This document shows, piece after piece, positions 62,001 through 64,000 of a stretch of DNA of 64,000 nucleotides (the first letter of the stretch is position 1; each line of letters opens with the position of its first letter). Origin of the DNA: Alphaproteobacteria bacterium (lineage in GTDB: Bacteria; Myxococcota_A; UBA796; GCA-2862545); the NCBI GenBank assembly GCA_020632875.1, contig JACKET010000010.1, positions 62,001 to 126,000 of the forward strand, read 5' to 3'. Below the pieces are notes generated by a model. It was given only the letters and a program-made list of their open reading frames with translations, did not search any database and was not told the origin of the DNA. A program made the position numbers and the translations under genes.

Positions 62001-64000
62001 GGCCTCCGGCACCCCCGCCCTGCGGAGGCGGGGCACGCGACGCGCGGCGCCGAGCAGCACCTCGGGCGTGCCGCTCGCGATCTCGGCGAGCAGCCGGCGC
62101 GCCTCGACCCCTTCGCCGACGTGCGCGAGGGTGCCGACGCGCTCGGGATGCTCCGACCGGAGCACCCGCACCAGGCCGGGCAGACCGGAGGGCCGATCCG
62201 CGGGGACCACGACGGACACGGGCGCCTCGGCCACCCGCGCCACGGCGAGCACGGCCAGCAGGCCGTCGCGCGACCGCACGGGCTCGGTGAGGCCCCACAG
62301 GACGAGCACGCCATCGGGCCGCCCGGCGTGGGCCCGCAGCCACTGGAAGTGCGCCGGATCCCCGGGGTCGACGGTGATCTCGTCGCCCTCGCCCTCGAAG
62401 TCGGTGCCCGGCCGCACGCGGAGCACGCGCACGCCCGATGCCGCCAGGGCGAGCTCGACGTCGGTCGGGCCGTCGGCGAGCACCCACCACACGCCCCGTG
62501 GCGCGGCGTCGGGAGGGGCGGGCGCCTCGACCCACGCGAGGCGGTGCGTCGCGTCGGAGCGGGCCCCTGCGACGGCGACCGGCACGTCGAGCCAGAACCG
62601 CTCCTCCTGGAACGGCATGGTGGGCAGATCGAAGCGCGGGTGGACGCGCGTGGGCCGCGTGATCGGGATGCCCGACGCCCACAGCTGGCCCACGGACTCG
62701 AGCAGCTCGACGGGCGCGTCGCCGTCACGGCGCAGGCTCGCGACGAAGCGGGCCTCGGGCAGCGTGCGCGCCCCCGCCGCGGTGAGGACCGGGTGGGGCC
62801 CGAGCTCCAGGAACACCCGGCAGTCCATCATCGCGAGCAGGCCGTCGGCGAAGCGCACGGGCTCGCGCAGCTGGCGGACCCAGTAGTCGGGATCGGTCGC
62901 CCGCTCGCCGAGCAGCTCGCCGTCGAGCGCGCTGACCACGCGCAGGCGCGGGGCCGCGAGCGGCACGCCTCGCACGACCTCGCGGAAGGCGTCGAGGATC
63001 GGGTCCATCAGGGGCGAGTGGAACGCGTGGGACACCGCGAGCCGGCGGGTCTCGAGGCCGAGATCCGCGAGCCGCTGCGCGAACGCGGCCACGGCGGCCT
63101 TCGCGCCCGACAGCACCATCTGCGCCGGGTGGTTCACCGCCGCGAGCGCGACGCCCTCGGGCAGATCGGGCACCGCGGAGGCAGGCGCGAACACCGCGAG
63201 CATCGCGCCGGCGTCGTCGGGCAGGTCGCCCATCAGGCGCCCGCGGGCCTCGACGAGCCTGGCCCCGTCTTCGAGGGAGAACACGCCGGCGTACCAGGCC
63301 GCGGCGAACTCGCCGATGCTGTGCCCGAGGAGCGCGGTGGGCTCGAGCCCCTGGTCGGCGAAGGCCTGGGCGAGCCCGCACTGCAGGGCGTACAGCGCGG
63401 GCTGGGTGTAGCGGGTGTGCCCGATGCGCGGGTCGCCCGAGAGCCAGACCTCGCGCAGGTCGAGCGCCATGGCGTCCGCCACGCGGTCGACGACGGCGCG
63501 GAACCCGGCGTGGCCCTCGTAGAGGCCGCGCCCCATCGCGGGCCACTGCGACCCCTGGCCCGTGAACAGCCAGCCGAGCTTGCCGCCATCCGCGCCGCGC
63601 CGGACGGCATCGCGCAGCCGCTCGCCGGCCTCGGCGCCCGTGCGGGCGGCCACAGCCACGCGCCAGGGCAGCGCGGCCCGCCCGTGGAACGCCGTGTCGC
63701 AGGCATCGGCGAGCGAGCCCTCGCGCAGCGCGCCGGCCGTGCGCTCGGCGAGCTGGGCGAGCGCCATCTCGGATCGGGCCGACAGCACGAGGAGGTGCGG
63801 GCCGTCGGGCTCCGGCTCGATCGCGCGGAGGGGCGGCGCTTCGAGCACGACGTGCGCGTTCGTGCCGGACAGGCCGAAGCTCGAGACGCCCGCACGCCGC
63901 GGGAGCCCGTCGGGCCAGGGCTGGTGGGCCGTCGGGATCTCGAAGCCCACGTCGTCGAGGCGGATCCGCGGGTTCAGCTCGTGGAGGTGGTTGTGACGCG
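53043..64000 (-). CDS. Type I modular polyketide synthase, three reducing modules, membrane-anchored end (5' part off window)
   Basis: At least 3,650 residues, open to the right edge; the edge codons (HLHELNPRI) lie inside a ketosynthase. By position: KS tail 64,000-63,830; AT1 63,575-62,740; KR1 61,985-61,430; ACP1 near 61,185. KS2 61,020-59,770; AT2 59,570-58,735; KR2 58,185-57,640; ACP2 near 57,390. KS3 57,230-55,990; AT3 55,750-54,915; KR3 54,260-53,730; ACP3 near 53,365. KS active sites are intact (TACSSS, EAHGTGT, GHLE). All ATs carry GHSxGE and HAFH, the malonyl-CoA pattern. All KRs keep Tyr-Asn in YAAAN; ACPs have GMDSL. No DH, ER or thioesterase is seen; the end is a membrane helix (53,175-53,100) and a hydrophilic tail. 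The product would be a polyhydroxylated segment; release must be by another enzyme. Confidence 0.95.
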   Translation of the reverse strand, partial: RHNHLHELNPRIRLDDVGFEIPTAHQPWPDGLPRRAGVSSFGLSGTNAHVVLEAPPLRAIEPEPDGPHLLVLSARSEMALAQLAERTAGALREGSLADACDTAFHGRAALPWRVAVAARTGAEAGERLRDAVRRGADGGKLGWLFTGQGSQWPAMGRGLYEGHAGFRAVVDRVADAMALDLREVWLSGDPRIGHTRYTQPALYALQCGLAQAFADQGLEPTALLGHSIGEFAAAWYAGVFSLEDGARLVEARGRLMGDLPDDAGAMLAVFAPASAVPDLPEGVALAAVNHPAQMVLSGAKAAVAAFAQRLADLGLETRRLAVSHAFHSPLMDPILDAFREVVRGVPLAAPRLRVVSALDGELLGERATDPDYWVRQLREPVRFADGLLAMMDCRVFLELGPHPVLTAAGARTLPEARFVASLRRDGDAPVELLESVGQLWASGIPITRPTRVHPRFDLPTMPFQEERFWLDVPVAVAGARSDATHRLAWVEAPAPPDAAPRGVWWVLADGPTDVELALAASGVRVLRVRPGTDFEGEGDEITVDPGDPAHFQWLRAHAGRPDGVLVLWGLTEPVRSRDGLLAVLAVARVAEAPVSVVVPADRPSGLPGLVRVLRSEHPERVGTLAHVGEGVEARRLLAEIASGTPEVLLGAARRVPRLRRAGVPEAPPLGRTVWVTGASGDLGRQLARRLAKEVDSLVLVSRSGIPEDELLRLGPHVRSVQGDVTDNLVPLAAEVPPDLIFHLAGARDDAPSDAVDADTLEAALHAKVDGAWRLNEVAPDAELVLVGSAAAVLGNPGQAAYAAANAWLEGFARWRTAQGARTWCVAPGPIAGTSMTAGLADRFASVGARELGVGECLDLVLAVRGSAEPVLVVAPFDWERWARAVPSSVLDELAPPAPAEPAEPTDVPALVAREVARVLGRSDPPPADQGFFDAGMDSLMAAELRTRLAAALHRDLPASIAFDHPSRAALVRFLGGEEPAVAEVAAGPATGGAVAIVGIGCRLPGGVEGPDALWDFLVSGGDGVRRIDRWDIDALYDPTPATPGRTYVRHAGLLDDIERFDAAAFGIAPREASRLDPQQRLVLEASLQALEHAGIRADRLGRALTGVYVGIGRSEYGRRFDPLDVDAEPDPYSGTGNESSFAAGRVAYVLGLQGPAIAVDTACSSSLVTVHLAVQALRAGQCRVALAGGVNAITAPDTTVQLSQIRALAPDGRCKTFDASADGYGRGEGVGMLVLKRLEDAEADGDRIWAVVRGSAVNHDGASSGLTVPNGSAQRAVIRAALADARVDPADVGLLEAHGTGTRLGDPIEIEAARSVYVDGQDRAEPLHVGSIKTNVGHLEAGAGVAGLLRATLALHHRVVPPHRNLVTPNPELALDGIAIDTAKADWSARFAAVSSFGISGTNAHVVLERGPALADDPAPPRAHRLLVASGATVEAAIANRQDADPRALGEVRRPAPVRTWAVDGAWSDPEPVVEGKVAWLFTGQGAQWRGMGLALLDEPVFAATFERCAAVMAEHGLDLRALLDSDDLDHTAITQPCTLALELALADWLRSRGLQPDLVMGHSLGEWSAAVAAGVLDADDALRLVIRRGELMGALPAGGTSAAVFCDADRVRAAIGDDPVDISGLNGSIETVLAGERAAVEAVVARLGVEARFLKVSHAFHSRLVEPAVEPFREAVAGVSFRTPRIPFVTNADGARAGERVHDPAHWAGLIREAVHFGAGMQTLVDLGARVFLEVGPRAVLSRMAARTVEGRFVSTLTLDGGSADLYRAVGALWAAGVEPDWAAVTGASRPGLLPPTPFHRVRHWVDREADAPAVPERLVYRAEWRAEPAEPASPGTSDVWMEEGDAPGGLLEAVRDAAARGRPLAIVTREGSAAVGFARALALEEPERVGGLVVCGPDVPLETGLAHVSGGEVGCFPDRRVRRLVRAKPVGRLPVPDGEVLVTGGSGAIGRAVAEAWRARGARVVVLSRAAEPWDGIEVVNADLSDAEAVRAGLAGRDVRGVVHCAGTGRRVPWAEEDEAGLRAVFAAKVDGARALDALFPDLDFFVLVSSIAAVWGSAGQVAYAAANAALDGIAAGRRARGQLARVVALGTVRGGLLDAEGEAWLAARGLKALSPRVAAEAILSCDGVVAEVDWDVFGAVMRAPALFADVLPPRPERRAGPVAHDVFDLVRRRAARVLGLEPEALDPRQGFFDAGMDSLTAVELAAGLAKDLGRDVPGTIAFEHGSVEAVVAWLQPAEAPVLSASMLGRVDDADIAIVGMACRFPGGVDTPEAFWELLRSGRDAVTRVPADRWDADRWFDPEPATPGKSYVREAAFVDGIDRFDPLFFGMSPREAASLDPQQRLLLEVSHEALERAGLAGSGLKGSSIGVFCGIPESSYLNRFRAAGAPFYPDEYAGTGNEASFAAGRIAFSLGVHGPAVAFNTACSSSLVAVHLAAEALRSGDCDAALAGGVSLMLSPDNHVYLSQLRALAPDGRCKTFDAGADGYGRGEGAGMLALMRLSDAEARGMPVLAVVKGTAVNHDGPSSGLTVPNGSAQERVVAEALRRSGLQPGDVTYIEAHGTGTKLGDPIEVRALQRVFGEAPLWLASVKTQIGHLEQAAGVAALMKVVLQQQHGEIAPHLHLAELNPEIALGAMRIPTAPTLWEGPQNAGVSGFGLSGTNAHVVVAPGAARPAPVRSHAALIPVSAPGEAAVLAQIERIQPALEALGSGAVAGALWRRRHFDHRAVLVDGVPGPVRRANPAPRVALLFTGQGAQSPGMARALYEADAVFRTAVDDVCALADRFLPRPLWEAMADDAVDDTRFTQPALFAVEWGLASWWRERGVEADVVLGHSVGELVAATWAGMLSLADGVELVCARANAMADLPRDGAMAAVFASEAVVGGLLDAGVEIAGINNPDEVVVSGRTDAVRALLKRLPEGTRSRELTVSHAFHSALMEPMLAGLTEVASRLVWHEARVPVGRNVDGTLAKTPPEPGYWARQVRSAVRFADGVRAAKDAGITTWLEVGPHPVLAGHVLQLVPGAMAVGSLHRKVADRAQLLDAAGALWTDGVAVDLSPELPDPGPVELPTTPFARVRCWLDLPEYPGLAGALDDALLELDWVPVDGPRLAGPFRSDDPEVQAALTAAGRASPEGMPIHIVGPIDDADALEAALSGLLAAWQGTPGPRVVAVRGDGLALAVRGFFRAAWAEQRDAVLVELEGSAEALVDGLIEGEPHLRVGPDGVRAARLREASVLHGSVAIHGDRSYVVSGGFGGLGLAVAGWLAERGAGEVLLLSRNPRPEALAGLPDTVRGLACDVSDASSVREALATAKYPVGGVLHAAGVLEDAALASQTPERIANALRAKVRGALALHEALPDGLADPDGFFALFSSASATMGSAGQVPYAAANAALDGLAARWRREGFPAVSIGWGPWAEVGMAAAMDARLQAAQRSRGIRTLPVADGLVALDRLLASGRAHTLVLPMDWSRFVPAEGSPLVEAFGWRRPSLAAEASRSERDRILDAPDRHAALLVWIERVARDVLRIPADSPVDPGRPLGDYGMDSLMAVQVRNGLDDGGFEVPIARLIGGPSVEEIAAILLSTLPAAEAPFAAAATPVDEVEWYLRPPVTHALVALWALVVGAAIMWTAMGLTHPPQDATEHRGPPPRADQ

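Noticed and set aside
63940..63950. GTG near 63,950 as start of the PKS
   Set aside because: Translation upstream of it to the window edge continues the ketosynthase (HLHELNPRI), so the true start is off the window.
1..64000. tRNA or rRNA genes
   Set aside because: I looked in the gaps for cloverleaf-like or conserved rRNA sequence and found none.

Overview
The window is about 70% GC, almost fully coding, and reads as a chromosomal segment of a Myxococcota (deltaproteobacteria-like) bacterium. The clues are many short lipoprotein signals (for example FAC, LMAC, VACKK), Asp-Thr-rich linkers after the lipid cysteine, an AgmX/PglI-type C-terminal domain, exported FKBPs, many TPR and coiled-coil proteins, a sigma-54 promoter, and a giant modular polyketide synthase. 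The assignment is an inference from gene style; no rRNA or marker gene is present.

Left part (1-13,800): the tail of an unseen gene, a CehA/McbA-type PHP lipoprotein followed by a small AgmX-like anchored protein, an M48 metalloprotease with TPRs plus a small Cys-rich lipoprotein, and a two-gene membrane unit (5,521-7,595). On the minus strand a tightly coupled run of seven genes (13,709 to 7,603) joins three small proteins, an OmpR/CreC-like two-component pair, the lipid II flippase MurJ and a methyltransferase. Middle (13,800-32,900): a tandem-FKBP lipoprotein unit, a divergent LysR/TauE pair, a GT-C-like membrane protein behind a sensor kinase that has lost its phospho-accepting histidine, an M23-lamin-tail protein with a CapA-type protein, an ABC1 kinase, two divergent citrate-synthase-like genes sharing a perfect palindrome, a sigma-54-driven secreted protein made of 11-residue repeats, and a metallo-beta-lactamase-fold lipoprotein.

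Between 32,823 and 34,125 lies about 1.3 kb with no credible gene. It is packed with repeats: 47-bp inverted terminal copies, 31-bp-period arrays facing each other, a direct repeat and a heptamer array.

Right part (34,126-64,000): a PQQ sugar dehydrogenase-diheme cytochrome fusion, a VWA protein, ProC, an EamA transporter, a pair of sulfatase-like enzymes with Thr at the nucleophile site opposite an AlgI-type MBOAT acyltransferase, three small tandem receiver-like proteins with altered acidic pockets, a flavodoxin-fold protein, several surface lipoproteins including one with 37 cysteines, secreted SGNH and EEP hydrolases, and the 3' three modules of a type I PKS that runs off the right edge. 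Each PKS module is KS-AT-KR-ACP, and the protein ends in a membrane helix instead of a thioesterase.

Most adjacent same-strand genes overlap by 1-8 bases or lie within 25 bases, so transcription is mostly in compact operons. The most unusual items are the sigma-54 repeat protein (30,905-31,214), the repeat-bounded gene-free element (32,925-34,005), the palindrome between the citrate synthases (29,722-29,747), the pseudo-receiver trio (45,539-46,693) and the membrane-anchored PKS end.
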